This document shows, in pieces, positions 46,142 through 54,930 of a stretch of DNA of 64,000 nt. Numbering within the stretch: the stretch's first letter is position 1; every line of letters starts with the position of its first letter. A model generated the notes under the pieces. That model worked only from the letters and a program-made list of their open reading frames with translations. It made no database searches and was not told the DNA's origin. This DNA comes from Pseudomonas orientalis. GTDB lineage: Bacteria; Pseudomonadota; Gammaproteobacteria; Pseudomonadales; Pseudomonadaceae. A program made the position numbers and the translations under genes. Location of the stretch: NCBI RefSeq assembly GCF_002934065.1, contig NZ_CP018049.1, forward strand, positions 2,912,501-2,976,500. Direction: 5' to 3'.

Positions 46142-48357
46142 AGTACGACCTCCAGTCGATCCGGGCAGCGATTGAGGAAGCCGCGCTCTACAGGCGTGTA
46201 CCCCGGCGCCCAGCGCACGTTGGGGAAGGCTTGCAGCAGCATGCGGGCGCCGGTGGTGATCTCCATCCGTGCCAGCAGGGAACCCAGGCAGAAGTGCCGC
46301 CCGGCGCCGAAGGCGAAATGACTGGTGGCCTGCTCGGTGCGCGACATGTCAAAGGTATCCGGGTTACTGAACTGGTCCGGATCACGGTTGGCCGAGCCAA
46401 TCAGACAGGCCAGCGTCGCGCCGGCCGGGATCGTTCCCGAGGGCAGTTGCAGCGTTTCACGAGCCTCGCGCAGTACCAGTTGCAACGGCGGGTTGCGGCG
46501 CAAGGTTTCGGCGAGCGCATTATCCATCAGTTGCGGATCGGCAATCACCGCCGCTTTGACGCCAGGTTCGCTCAGCAGGTTGACAATCAGGTTCGCCAGG
46601 GCACCGTGACTGGTTTCGCTGCCCGCCGTCATCAGGATTGCGCAGTAAGCGCGCACGAACGTCTCCGACAACGGCTGACCGTCAATCCGTGCCGCCAGGA
46701 GCTGGGAGATCAGATCGTTTGCGGGTTCGGCACGGCGAGCGTCGATGTGTGGCTGAATAAAGTCATAGAAACTGTCTCGGTTGGACAACCCGCCAGTCAG
46801 CAGTGCCGGGTCCTGTCGATAGTTGCCCATGTAGGCGAAGCCGATGGCACACCAGCGCTTGAGCCGCTCCACCTCTTCGCGGGTTTGAGCCGGGAGCCCC
46901 AGCGCATGCGCCATCACCCGCACCGGCAGCGCTGCGGTGAAATCGGCAACCAGGTCAACCTGAGATCGGCCATGCATGCGCGCCAGCAGGTCCGTGGTGA
47001 CCGAAATGACGGATGCTTCCAGTGCAGCGAGGGCCTTGCCACGAAACGAAGGGCTGAGCAACGCGCGGTGCTGGGCGTGTTCGCAGCCGTCCATGGTGAC
47101 AAGGGTGTGACCCAACAGCGGCCCGATCTGCCAGTTGTAGTTATTGTTGCTGACGCCCGGATGGGTCAGGGCCGCCTTGACATCCACATGGCGGCTGAGC
47201 AGCCACACGTCGGTGGGTTCGTCGTAAGCGAGCGGCAGCCTGGTACGCAATTGCTCATACAACGGGTAGGGGTCGATTTCGAACTGCCGGGATTTCAGCG
47301 TTGGAGGGGTGAGTTCCAGGTCCACCTGCCGATTGCTCGTTGTCCCGGAATCGGCGGCGTGCAGATGATAGCGAGAGACGCTGCAGTGCCAGTCGCCTGC
47401 CGCCCGCACAACCTGACGCAGGCGGTCCGGGTCGGTCGCCGCGCCTGGCGGGTGACTTGCACACTGGGCGGCGGCCGCAGTGAACTGCGCAACGGCCGTG
47501 TTCACCATCCGGTGGGCGGATTCGAGCGCGGCGGGCCAACCCACGCCGGTGGTGTCCGCGAGGATCGACACCAGGTTAAAGCGCTCACCACACACCACAT
47601 CTTTGGCGATCGAATGGATATCGTTTGTCCAGGCAATCAGATCGGCAGCGTGCTCGCGCAAGGTGTCCCACGCTTGAGCCTGCGCGGCGGGCTTGTATGG
47701 GTCGAGCGTCTCGGCACCGTCGATGAGGTCAAAGAAGAACAGTGCGCCGAATGAATGCCGGCGCAACGGCAGATATTCTGCCAGCGTGAGCACCGTGTCG
47801 TTTTCCCGCACGCGCACCAGCGTGGCCTGCGCGCGCAAATGCCCGCTCAGATGTCGCACAAGTCTGTCCCGCCAGCTCTCGTCCCCCCAGCACCGGGTTT
47901 TCGGCCAGAGATCATCGACCAGAACCGCGAGCATCGGGTCCTCGAATCGGCTGCTTTCGCCAGATTCACCGTCGCTCTCGGTCAAGGCCTGCACCGAAGT
48001 GATGAAACACTCCAACGCTCCGTTTTCCGCCCAGGGGCCGTCATCGATACGGTCATCCAGCGTAAGCGCCCACAGGTACCAGCACACCAGAATCTCGGCG
48101 CGGTGCGTGGGCGCCCCGCCGCATAGCGCCACGCCCAGATCGAGCAGCGCAGTAGTGCTCAAACGATGCGCACCACGGCGGCCGATCAAGCCGTATCGCT
48201 GCGCCCAGGCGAGGGCATGGGCGCGCAACCGTTCGCTGTCGCAGCGCGGTGACGGTGCGGCGAAAGGAAACTGAATCTCGGGGATGGTGAAGAGCTGCGG
48301 CGGTAGATGTTCTCTCGGGTTGGGGCCGGGGTCCCCCTCGCGATGTGGCGGTGTCAT
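46138..48357 (-). CDS. terpene cyclase-cytochrome P450 fusion protein
   Basis: One 739-residue polypeptide with two complete enzymes. Residues about 20-335 form a class I terpene cyclase: metal-binding DDRID at 101-105, NSE-type motif NDIHSIAKD at 245-253 (N245, S249, D253) and the RY pair at 329-330. Residues about 355-739 form a P450: HAQHR in helix C (427-431), I-helix AGSETS (578-583), ETLR (617-620) and the haem loop FAFGAGRHFCLG with C690. The linker (about 336-354) is short. No redox partner, prenyltransferase or signal peptide is present. Expected action: cyclise geranyl or farnesyl diphosphate and oxidise the product in place. GAGGAG precedes the ATG. The reading frame is continuous, so the fusion is not a frameshift artefact of two genes. 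Confidence 0.93.
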   Translation of the reverse strand: MTPPHREGDPGPNPREHLPPQLFTIPEIQFPFAAPSPRCDSERLRAHALAWAQRYGLIGRRGAHRLSTTALLDLGVALCGGAPTHRAEILVCWYLWALTLDDRIDDGPWAENGALECFITSVQALTESDGESGESSRFEDPMLAVLVDDLWPKTRCWGDESWRDRLVRHLSGHLRAQATLVRVRENDTVLTLAEYLPLRRHSFGALFFFDLIDGAETLDPYKPAAQAQAWDTLREHAADLIAWTNDIHSIAKDVVCGERFNLVSILADTTGVGWPAALESAHRMVNTAVAQFTAAAAQCASHPPGAATDPDRLRQVVRAAGDWHCSVSRYHLHAADSGTTSNRQVDLELTPPTLKSRQFEIDPYPLYEQLRTRLPLAYDEPTDVWLLSRHVDVKAALTHPGVSNNNYNWQIGPLLGHTLVTMDGCEHAQHRALLSPSFRGKALAALEASVISVTTDLLARMHGRSQVDLVADFTAALPVRVMAHALGLPAQTREEVERLKRWCAIGFAYMGNYRQDPALLTGGLSNRDSFYDFIQPHIDARRAEPANDLISQLLAARIDGQPLSETFVRAYCAILMTAGSETSHGALANLIVNLLSEPGVKAAVIADPQLMDNALAETLRRNPPLQLVLREARETLQLPSGTIPAGATLACLIGSANRDPDQFSNPDTFDMSRTEQATSHFAFGAGRHFCLGSLLARMEITTGARMLLQAFPNVRWAPGYTPVERGFLNRCPDRLEVVL

Positions 48358-48380
48358 GCTGCGCTCCTCTTGGATGAACG

Positions 48381-48405
48381 TTCAATAAGGTCGGACCTTA
48401 TCGAA
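48381..48405. promoter_or_regulatory. 25-base operator-like dyad ahead of the terpenoid operon
   Basis: ATAAGGTC and GACCTTAT (48385-48392 and 48394-48401) are perfect inverted copies around a single G. Adding TTC and GAA at the ends, 11 of 12 positions per arm are symmetric. It lies 24 bases upstream of the fusion gene start, where a bound repressor would block transcription. The size and symmetry fit a TetR- or MarR-type regulator. No such gene is in the window. Confidence 0.65.
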
Positions 48406-48633
48406 AACCACCCGCCCAGGATGCGGTGATTGTCTGATCATCCCCCAGGCAACAGTAGCCTTGGGTAGTAGGAAAAACCTATCGTCCTCGTGAGCATTGG
48501 CGCCTGCAACAGGCGAGAGCGAGCCCGCTTGAACCCATGCTGAACTGCTCCGGTGAATTGGCCGGCAACTGCCTATGACTAATCCGCTTTCGGTGGGTAT
48601 GGTGAAGTCACATTCCCCTGTCCGGAGCATCAC

Positions 48634-49326
48634 ATGCGCACCATCGGCCTTATCGGCGGCATGAGCTGGGAGTCCAGTGCCGAGTATTACCGCATCATCA
48701 ACCAGCATGTACGCGACCGGCTCGGCCCACTGCGTTCGGCGCAACTGTTGATGTACAGCGTGGATTTCGGTCCGGTGGAACAGGCCCAGCATGCCGGGCG
48801 CTGGGATGATGCTGCGCTGATCCTGGAAGACGCCGCGCGCCGCCTGCAGGCCGGCGGCGCCGAGTGTGTGGTGCTGTGTACCAACACCATGCATCGGGTG
48901 GCGTCACGTATCGAAGCGGCGCTGACGATTCCCTTCCTGCATATCGCCGATGCGGCCGGGGCTGCGGCCTTGCAAGCCGGCACCTTGACCGTGGGCTTGC
49001 TCGGCACTGCGTTCACCATGGAACAGGACTTCCTCAAGTCCCGCCTGATCGCACAAGGCCTGACCGTGCTGGTGCCGGACACAGACGAACGCAAGGAGGT
49101 ACACCGGATCATCTATGAAGAGTTGTGTGTGGGCGTGATCAGTGCCAGATCGCGCGCAATCTATCAGCGGGTCATCGAGTCCCTGGCATCGCGTGGTGCC
49201 CAGGCGGTGATCCTCGGTTGCACGGAAATCAGCCTGCTGATCAAGCCCGAGCACAGTAACCTGCCGCTGCTGGACACCACCGAACTGCATGCGCGGGCTG
49301 CGGTGGCGTTTGCGCTGGAGCATTAA
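48634..49326 (+). CDS. aspartate/glutamate racemase-family protein
   Basis: A 230-residue member of the cofactor-independent Asp/Glu racemase superfamily, close to the broad-spectrum amino acid racemase YgeA. Both catalytic cysteines are present: VVLCTNTMHRVA (about residue 83) and VILGCTEISLLI (about residue 197). It begins MRTIGLIGGMSWESSAEYY as in this family. It is divergent from the cyclase-P450 operon with a 276-base shared upstream region. Substrate unknown, and a role in the terpenoid cluster is not suggested by chemistry. Confidence 0.88.
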   Translation: MRTIGLIGGMSWESSAEYYRIINQHVRDRLGPLRSAQLLMYSVDFGPVEQAQHAGRWDDAALILEDAARRLQAGGAECVVLCTNTMHRVASRIEAALTIPFLHIADAAGAAALQAGTLTVGLLGTAFTMEQDFLKSRLIAQGLTVLVPDTDERKEVHRIIYEELCVGVISARSRAIYQRVIESLASRGAQAVILGCTEISLLIKPEHSNLPLLDTTELHARAAVAFALEH

Positions 49327-49467
49327 ACCGGCTCAAGCCAGGTCAGTAGTGCCAGAAGTTGCTGACCGAACAACCGGCACGATCCTACATTCACGGCAAG
49401 CTTTACTTGCAAAACTCGGGCGCGTCCAACCACGCACCCGAGTGTCTGCCAATTGATAAAACAACGA

Positions 49468-51045
49468 ATGCTGTCAGCCTGCTTTTTCGTCGCGGTGCTA
49501 TTGGGGGGCAGCGCTTGTGCGACCAGACAACCGCCTGAGTGGGGTATCCGCTGGCTGCCGGATTGTGACGACCGGCCCTTCACCGGGCTGGACCCGGAGG
49601 TGGTCGCCAGAACGCAATGTGGCATCGCCACCGTGCCGCTGGACCACATGCACCCTACACTCGGCAGTCTCAAGCTGGATGTCACCCGCGTTTCAGCCCT
49701 GCTGCCCGCTGAGCGCGAAGGTGCCGTGTTTACCAATCCGGGCGGTCCCGGCGCCGAGGCCGACGGATTCGCTGTGCTTCTGGCGTCCATATGGAAAGGC
49801 TACGCTGACCAGCCACAAGGCGAGGCCTATCGGCGCTTGATCAACGCCTTTGATGTGATCGGAATGACACCTCGCGGAATGGGCAGCGACCCGCAATCGC
49901 AACTGGTGTGCCAATCCGATGAGGAAATCGTTGCGCAAAACGACATGACCGAAGATCGCAGTCCCGCCAACATCGAGGCTATCCGGCATAACGCTGGCGT
50001 ACTGGCCCGGGGCTGCGCCAGCCAGCGCCTGGCACCTTATATCAATACCGAACAAACGGCGCGGGACATGGAGCTGGTGCGTATGGAGCTCAACGAACCC
50101 CAGCTCAACTACTTCGGCAATTCATACGGCACATGGCTGGGTGCCTGGTACGCCGGCCTGTTTCCGAAACAGGTCGGGCGTATGGTGCTCGACTCGAGTA
50201 CGGACTGGACCGCCACATTCCAGGACGCCTCGTTGGTTCAAGCACCGGAAAAAGACCGCGTGTTCGCGCGTTTTGTTGCGCAGCGCGCCGCCGACGATCC
50301 ACGGCGCTACCAGATGGGCAGCGACCCTAAGGCCATAGGCGCGATTTTTCTCGACCTGTTGTCTCAAGTCAGAGCGGCGCTGCGTTCAGACAACGAGTAC
50401 TACAGCGTGCCTGAATACCTGATGGCTGCCCGTGCACTCAGCCGGTGGTTGCGCGAATCACCCGGCCTGCCAGACGCCAAGCTGCTGGCCAAACTCCAAG
50501 CCCATCGATTCAGCCCCGACCCTGTCGTAAATGAGGCGGCGAAACAGGCATTTGCACGCCTGCTCGAAGTCACCCGCCACCCGTCGCCATGGAATGGTCT
50601 GGCGCTTGGTCCCTTGAAACTCACGCCCCGAGAGTCCGTCCGCAGCACCGTGTTATGCAACGATTCAGCGTCCGCAGACGAAGCATTCTGGACCGAAAAG
50701 GAAAACCAGTACGCCATCGAGTATCCGGTGGGCGGCAGTTTCTTCCCGGCGAGGCATTGCGCCGATTGGCGCGGCAAACCGCTTGATGGCGTACCGCAGC
50801 GCAAGCTGGCGCAGGTCAACGGTCTCTTTATGGTTCAGGCCGAATATGATGATCAGACGCCCGCAGCAGGCGCCCTCAAAGCCTTCAGAAGCGTGCCGGC
50901 CGCGCACATGACGCTGCTCAAGGGGGCCTACCGACACGGCGTGTCTTTCTCCGGGACCAATGCCTGCGTGAACAAGAATGTCGGGGACTTCCTGGCCTAT
51001 GGACGCAAACCTGACCGCTTTTCGATCTGCTACGAATCACCCTGA
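49468..51045 (+). CDS. secreted alpha/beta hydrolase, TAP-like peptidase family
   Basis: A 525-residue exported hydrolase. The N-terminus MLSACFFVAVLLGGSACAT is a signal peptide with a possible lipidation Cys (GSAC). The alpha/beta hydrolase core has the oxyanion loop FTNPGGPGAEADGF, the nucleophile Ser in YFGNSYGTWLG (GxSxG) near residue 223, Asp in EYDDQTPAAGAL and His in GAYRHGVS. The C-terminal part fits the tripeptidyl-aminopeptidase C-terminal domain. A TTG five codons upstream is an alternative start; neither has a strong ribosome site. It may cleave peptides or esters in the periplasm. Confidence 0.82.
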   Translation: MLSACFFVAVLLGGSACATRQPPEWGIRWLPDCDDRPFTGLDPEVVARTQCGIATVPLDHMHPTLGSLKLDVTRVSALLPAEREGAVFTNPGGPGAEADGFAVLLASIWKGYADQPQGEAYRRLINAFDVIGMTPRGMGSDPQSQLVCQSDEEIVAQNDMTEDRSPANIEAIRHNAGVLARGCASQRLAPYINTEQTARDMELVRMELNEPQLNYFGNSYGTWLGAWYAGLFPKQVGRMVLDSSTDWTATFQDASLVQAPEKDRVFARFVAQRAADDPRRYQMGSDPKAIGAIFLDLLSQVRAALRSDNEYYSVPEYLMAARALSRWLRESPGLPDAKLLAKLQAHRFSPDPVVNEAAKQAFARLLEVTRHPSPWNGLALGPLKLTPRESVRSTVLCNDSASADEAFWTEKENQYAIEYPVGGSFFPARHCADWRGKPLDGVPQRKLAQVNGLFMVQAEYDDQTPAAGALKAFRSVPAAHMTLLKGAYRHGVSFSGTNACVNKNVGDFLAYGRKPDRFSICYESP

Positions 51046-51053
51046 TCCCAGGT

Positions 51054-52193
51054 TCAGCCTCGTAGCGCTGTTTGCCATAGCCGGGCGATATCCGCCGCGC
51101 GCTCACGCAACAGTCGCGCCGCCTCGCTGCACGCCTGTTCCAGGCTCATCGGCCCCGACGGCAACGCAAACGCGGCATCCACGCCATGGTCGTACATCTG
51201 CTCGTAGCCCTCCCCCAGCGTTCCTGCGATCACGATTACCGGCACCTTGTGGTGACGGGCGATACGCGCCACGCCAAACGGGGTTTTACCGCGCAGGGTC
51301 TGGGCGTCGAAGCGGCCTTCGCCGGTGATGACCAGGTCGGCGCCGCGCACTGCGGCGTCCAGCCCGACCAACTCGGCCACCACCTCAACGCCGGCGCGGA
51401 ACTGCGCACCCAGAAACGCCTTGGCGGCAAACCCCAGGCCACCGGCGGCGCCGCTGCCGGGTTCGTCGCGCACATCCCTGGGCAGCACTTGTGCGCAGCG
51501 GTCGGCAAAATGGCCGAGAGCGACGTCCAACTGTTGAACCTGCTCGGGCGTGGCGCCTTTTTGCGGGCCGAAAATCGCTGAGGCACCCTGGGGACCGCAC
51601 AGCGGGTTGTTCACATCCGCCGCGATTTCAAAGCGGATCTGGGCCAGACGCGAATCCAGATTTTCCAGGCTGATGCGGGCCAGACCACCCAGCGCCAGCC
51701 CTCCCGGTACCAGTGGCTGATTCTGGGCATCGAATAGCTGCACGCCGAGCGCTTGCATCGCGCCCGCGCCGCCATCATTGGTCGCACTGCCGCCAATCGC
51801 CAGAATAATGCGTCGGGCGCCCAGGTCGAGGGCAGCGCGGATCAGCTCGCCGGTGCCATAGGTACTGCTGGAGCAGGCATCGCGCTGCCCCGGCGCAACC
51901 AACTGCAGGCCACTGGCTTCAGCCATTTCGATGATCGCGGTGTGGCTGTCGGCTAACCATCCCCAATGCGCCTGCACCGCAGCACCCAGTGGCCCGCGCA
52001 CGGTCTGGCTGCGCAACTGGCCATTACACGCGGCGAGCACCGCCGCGACCGTGCCTTCACCGCCGTCCGCCATCGGGCATTGCACCAGCGCTGCTTCAGG
52101 CCAGACCTGAACCAGGCCCTCGGCAATGGCCTGGGCGACCCGTTCGGCACTCAGGCTGTCCTTGAACGAGTCGGGGGCGATGATGATTTTCAT
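51054..52193 (-). CDS. glycerate kinase
   Basis: A 379-residue GarK/GlxK-family kinase that phosphorylates D-glycerate, typically to 2-phosphoglycerate. The family start KIIIAPDSFKDSLSA, the glycine-rich MADGGEGTVAAVL, and IILAIGGSATNDGGAGAMQA are all present, as is GADLVITGEGRFDAQTLRGKT. The ATG at 52193 is chosen over one two codons earlier because GGAG is seven bases upstream of it. It lies downstream of a CdaR-type regulator on the same strand and near a divergent MFS transporter, together forming a small sugar-acid module. Confidence 0.92.
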   Translation of the reverse strand: MKIIIAPDSFKDSLSAERVAQAIAEGLVQVWPEAALVQCPMADGGEGTVAAVLAACNGQLRSQTVRGPLGAAVQAHWGWLADSHTAIIEMAEASGLQLVAPGQRDACSSSTYGTGELIRAALDLGARRIILAIGGSATNDGGAGAMQALGVQLFDAQNQPLVPGGLALGGLARISLENLDSRLAQIRFEIAADVNNPLCGPQGASAIFGPQKGATPEQVQQLDVALGHFADRCAQVLPRDVRDEPGSGAAGGLGFAAKAFLGAQFRAGVEVVAELVGLDAAVRGADLVITGEGRFDAQTLRGKTPFGVARIARHHKVPVIVIAGTLGEGYEQMYDHGVDAAFALPSGPMSLEQACSEAARLLRERAADIARLWQTALRG

Positions 52194-52289
52194 GGGCATT
52201 CTCCGTTTTTATAACGCCCATGCTGACAGTTGGCACCGCTGCTGACGCCGGTCCGATGCACAAGTGCGAATGAGGTTTGTTGTTCAATT

Positions 52290-53390
52290 TTACAAAGCCT
52301 GGGGTAATAACTGCACGCCCAGGTACAACGCAAGCATGCCGTCCAGGGTCAGCGGGTCGACGCCGCTCAGTTCGGCGATTCTTTCCATACGGTAGCGCAG
52401 GCTGTTGCGGTGAATCCCCAGGGCATCGGCGCAGGCCTGGCTTTGCCCGTCGTGCTCGCACCAACTGCGCAGCGTGGCCAGCAGTTGGCCGTTGCTGTCC
52501 TTGGCCAGTACTTTGCGCAGCGGGTTGAGCAATTCGTCCAGGGCGTCGTCGTTGCGGTGGCGCCAGAGCATCACCGGCAGGCGATAGCGGTTGAGGATCA
52601 ACAGGCGCGCGTGCGGCAGGATATCGCGACCGTAGGCCAGCAAGTCACCGACGCGGCGATAGCAGCGGCGCAGGCCGGCCAGCCCTTGCGCTTGCCCGCC
52701 TACGGCAACCCGAAGAATATTCCAGCCCAGGCCATCGAGCTTTTCCAGCAGGCGTGGGTCGTCGACTTGCAGGGCAGCGGGACGGCACCATAGCAGGGAA
52801 AACTGCGCGGAACTCACGCACCAGCTGTCCGGATAACGCGACATCAACCAGGCGCTCAAGGCCTCCGCCGACTGCCCCGCGCCCAGTTCGAACAGGTACG
52901 GCGTGCGCGCCAGTTGCGGCTTGAGGCCCAACTGTTGCGCTTCGTCGACCAGGCGCGGCGAGTCGCCCGTGTCGGCCAGCAGCAATGCCAGCAAGTCATC
53001 ACAGCGCTGGCGTCGCCATTGCTGCTCGGCCTGCTGATGACGCTGGCTGACCAGCATTTCGGCGGTCATGCGCACCAGTTCGGCGTAGGTGCGCAACCCG
53101 TCCGGTTCGCCGGTGATCCCCAGTACGCCGATCAGGCGCTGGTCATGCATCAGCGGCAGGTTGATGCCCGGCAACACGCCTTTGAGGTGCTTGGCGGTCT
53201 GCCCGTCGATTTCCACCACGCGCCCGTTGGCCAGCACCAGCTGCGCGCCCTCGTGGCGGGTGTTGATGCGTTCCGGCTCGCCGCTGCCAAGGATCAGGCC
53301 CTGGCTGTCCATTACGTTGACGTTGTAGGGCAGGATCGCCATGGTGCGATCGACGATATCCTGGGCCAGTTCGTGATCCAGCTCGAACAT
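52290..53390 (-). CDS. cdaR: CdaR-family sugar-diacid regulator
   Basis: A 366-residue transcription factor. The N-terminal diacid-recognition domain (about 1-135) begins FELDHELAQDIVDRTMAILP and includes PGINLPLMHDQRLIGVLGI. The C-terminal PucR-type helix-turn-helix is at about 310-355 (ALGIHRNSLRYRMERIAELS). Homologues sense glucarate, galactarate or glycerate and activate their catabolic genes. It is divergent from the MFS gene and precedes the glycerate kinase, the expected targets. AAGGAAAATAGCCC precedes the ATG. Confidence 0.88.
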   Translation of the reverse strand: MFELDHELAQDIVDRTMAILPYNVNVMDSQGLILGSGEPERINTRHEGAQLVLANGRVVEIDGQTAKHLKGVLPGINLPLMHDQRLIGVLGITGEPDGLRTYAELVRMTAEMLVSQRHQQAEQQWRRQRCDDLLALLLADTGDSPRLVDEAQQLGLKPQLARTPYLFELGAGQSAEALSAWLMSRYPDSWCVSSAQFSLLWCRPAALQVDDPRLLEKLDGLGWNILRVAVGGQAQGLAGLRRCYRRVGDLLAYGRDILPHARLLILNRYRLPVMLWRHRNDDALDELLNPLRKVLAKDSNGQLLATLRSWCEHDGQSQACADALGIHRNSLRYRMERIAELSGVDPLTLDGMLALYLGVQLLPQAL

Positions 53391-53550
53391 GGGCTATTTT
53401 CCTTCGCAAGCGGGTTGGTCAGCGGCACAGCGCAAAGCAGGCTTGACTGTGCGCGAGCACAAAGACAGGCGCCCATCGCCTCGCCGAGACTGTTCAAGCG
53501 ATCAACGTTACCCTCGCATCGCTAAAAATCATAATAAAGAGAGACTCGCC

Positions 53551-54861
53551 ATGTCACAGAGCGCCGCTGCAGCACTGGCCACCGATGACGATAAAAACGC
53601 CATCTACAAGCGCGTAACCCTGCGCCTGATCCCCTTCATCTTTATCTGCTACCTGTTCAACTACCTTGACCGGGTGAACGTTGGCTTTGCCAAGTTGCAG
53701 ATGCTCGATGCGTTGAAATTCAGCGAAACCGTGTACGGCCTGGGTGCCGGAATCTTCTTTATCGGCTATGTGCTGTGTGGCGTGCCGAGCAACCTGGCGC
53801 TGACCCGGTTCGGACCAAGGCGCTGGATTGCGCTGATGATGATCGTGTGGGGCACGTTGTCCACGTGCCTGCTGTTCGTGACCACGCCGACGCATTTCTA
53901 CACCTTGCGCCTGTTGACCGGTGCCGCTGAAGCGGGCTTCTTTCCGGGCGTGGTGCTGTACCTCTCGCAGTGGTTTCCAACCTTTCGCCGGGGTCGGATC
54001 ATGGCGCTGTTCATGTCGGCGATTCCGGTGTCCGGCCTGCTCGGCAGCCCGTTCTCCGGCTGGATTCTCAACCACTTCGCGGCCGGCCAGGGCGGCCTTG
54101 CCGGATGGCAGTGGATGTTCCTGCTGCAAGGCATCCCCACCGTGATCCTCGGCGCCCTCGCCTACTTCCTGCTCAGCGACAGCTTCGCCAACGCCAAGTG
54201 GCTCAAGCCCCACGAGCGCGCGCTGCTGGAAGCTGACCAGGCCACCGACCTGGCCAACAAACCGAAAACCACCACCGACTCCCTGGCGCAAGTGTTCAAG
54301 AACCCGGCGATCTGGGCGTTCGGCCTGATCTACTTCTGTATCCAGAGCGGCGTCTATGCGATCAACTTCTGGCTGCCATCGATCATCAAGAGCCTGGGTT
54401 TCAGCGATAACCTGGTGATTGGCTGGCTCAGTGCGATCCCCTACCTGCTGGCCGCGGTGTTCATGTTGCTGGTGGGCCGCTCGGCCGATTTGCGCAAGGA
54501 GCGTCGTTGGCACCTGGTGGTGCCGATGCTGATGGGCGCGATCGGCCTGGTTATCGCGGTGAATTTCGCCACCACCCCGGTGATCGCCATCCTCGGCCTG
54601 ACCCTCGCCACCATGGGCGCCCTCACCGGCCTGCCGATGTTCTGGCCGGTGCCCACCGCCATGCTCAGCGCGGGCGCCGCGGCCGGTGGGCTGGCGTTGA
54701 TCAACTCCATGGGCCAGATGGCCGGCTTTCTCAGCCCGTACATCGTAGGCTTCGTGAAAGATGCAACCGGGTCCACGGATGTGGCGCTTTATCTGCTTGC
54801 CGCAGTGATCGTTGCTGGCAGTGTGTTGGCGTTGCGGATGACGCGCACCTTGAAGGTCTAA
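53551..54861 (+). CDS. MFS transporter, sugar-acid (anion:cation symporter) type
   Basis: A 436-residue transporter with twelve predicted helices. LIPFIFICYLFNYLDRVNVG at the first helix and the loop RRWIALMMIVWG match the ACS subfamily that imports glucarate, galactarate, tartrate or related acids by proton symport. The ATG at 53551 follows AGAGAGACTCGCC. Its position opposite cdaR and near glycerate kinase suggests uptake of a hexarate or glycerate. Exact substrate not determinable. Confidence 0.88.
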   Translation: MSQSAAAALATDDDKNAIYKRVTLRLIPFIFICYLFNYLDRVNVGFAKLQMLDALKFSETVYGLGAGIFFIGYVLCGVPSNLALTRFGPRRWIALMMIVWGTLSTCLLFVTTPTHFYTLRLLTGAAEAGFFPGVVLYLSQWFPTFRRGRIMALFMSAIPVSGLLGSPFSGWILNHFAAGQGGLAGWQWMFLLQGIPTVILGALAYFLLSDSFANAKWLKPHERALLEADQATDLANKPKTTTDSLAQVFKNPAIWAFGLIYFCIQSGVYAINFWLPSIIKSLGFSDNLVIGWLSAIPYLLAAVFMLLVGRSADLRKERRWHLVVPMLMGAIGLVIAVNFATTPVIAILGLTLATMGALTGLPMFWPVPTAMLSAGAAAGGLALINSMGQMAGFLSPYIVGFVKDATGSTDVALYLLAAVIVAGSVLALRMTRTLKV

Positions 54862-54930
54862 AGCGCGCCCATTTGGCCCTGGGTATCTAAACAACTCTGT
54901 AGCGCTCAACCGTAACCACGATGCGCAGCG

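Noticed and set aside
46063..47754. 563-codon plus-strand open frame opposite the cyclase-P450 gene
   Set aside because: The minus strand has all cyclase and P450 motifs. This frame is a shadow with no recognisable features.
48358..48633. A regulator or prenyltransferase gene for the terpenoid operon
   Set aside because: The 276-base gap holds the dyad and promoters only. The next gene is an Asp/Glu racemase-family protein with no obvious pathway role.
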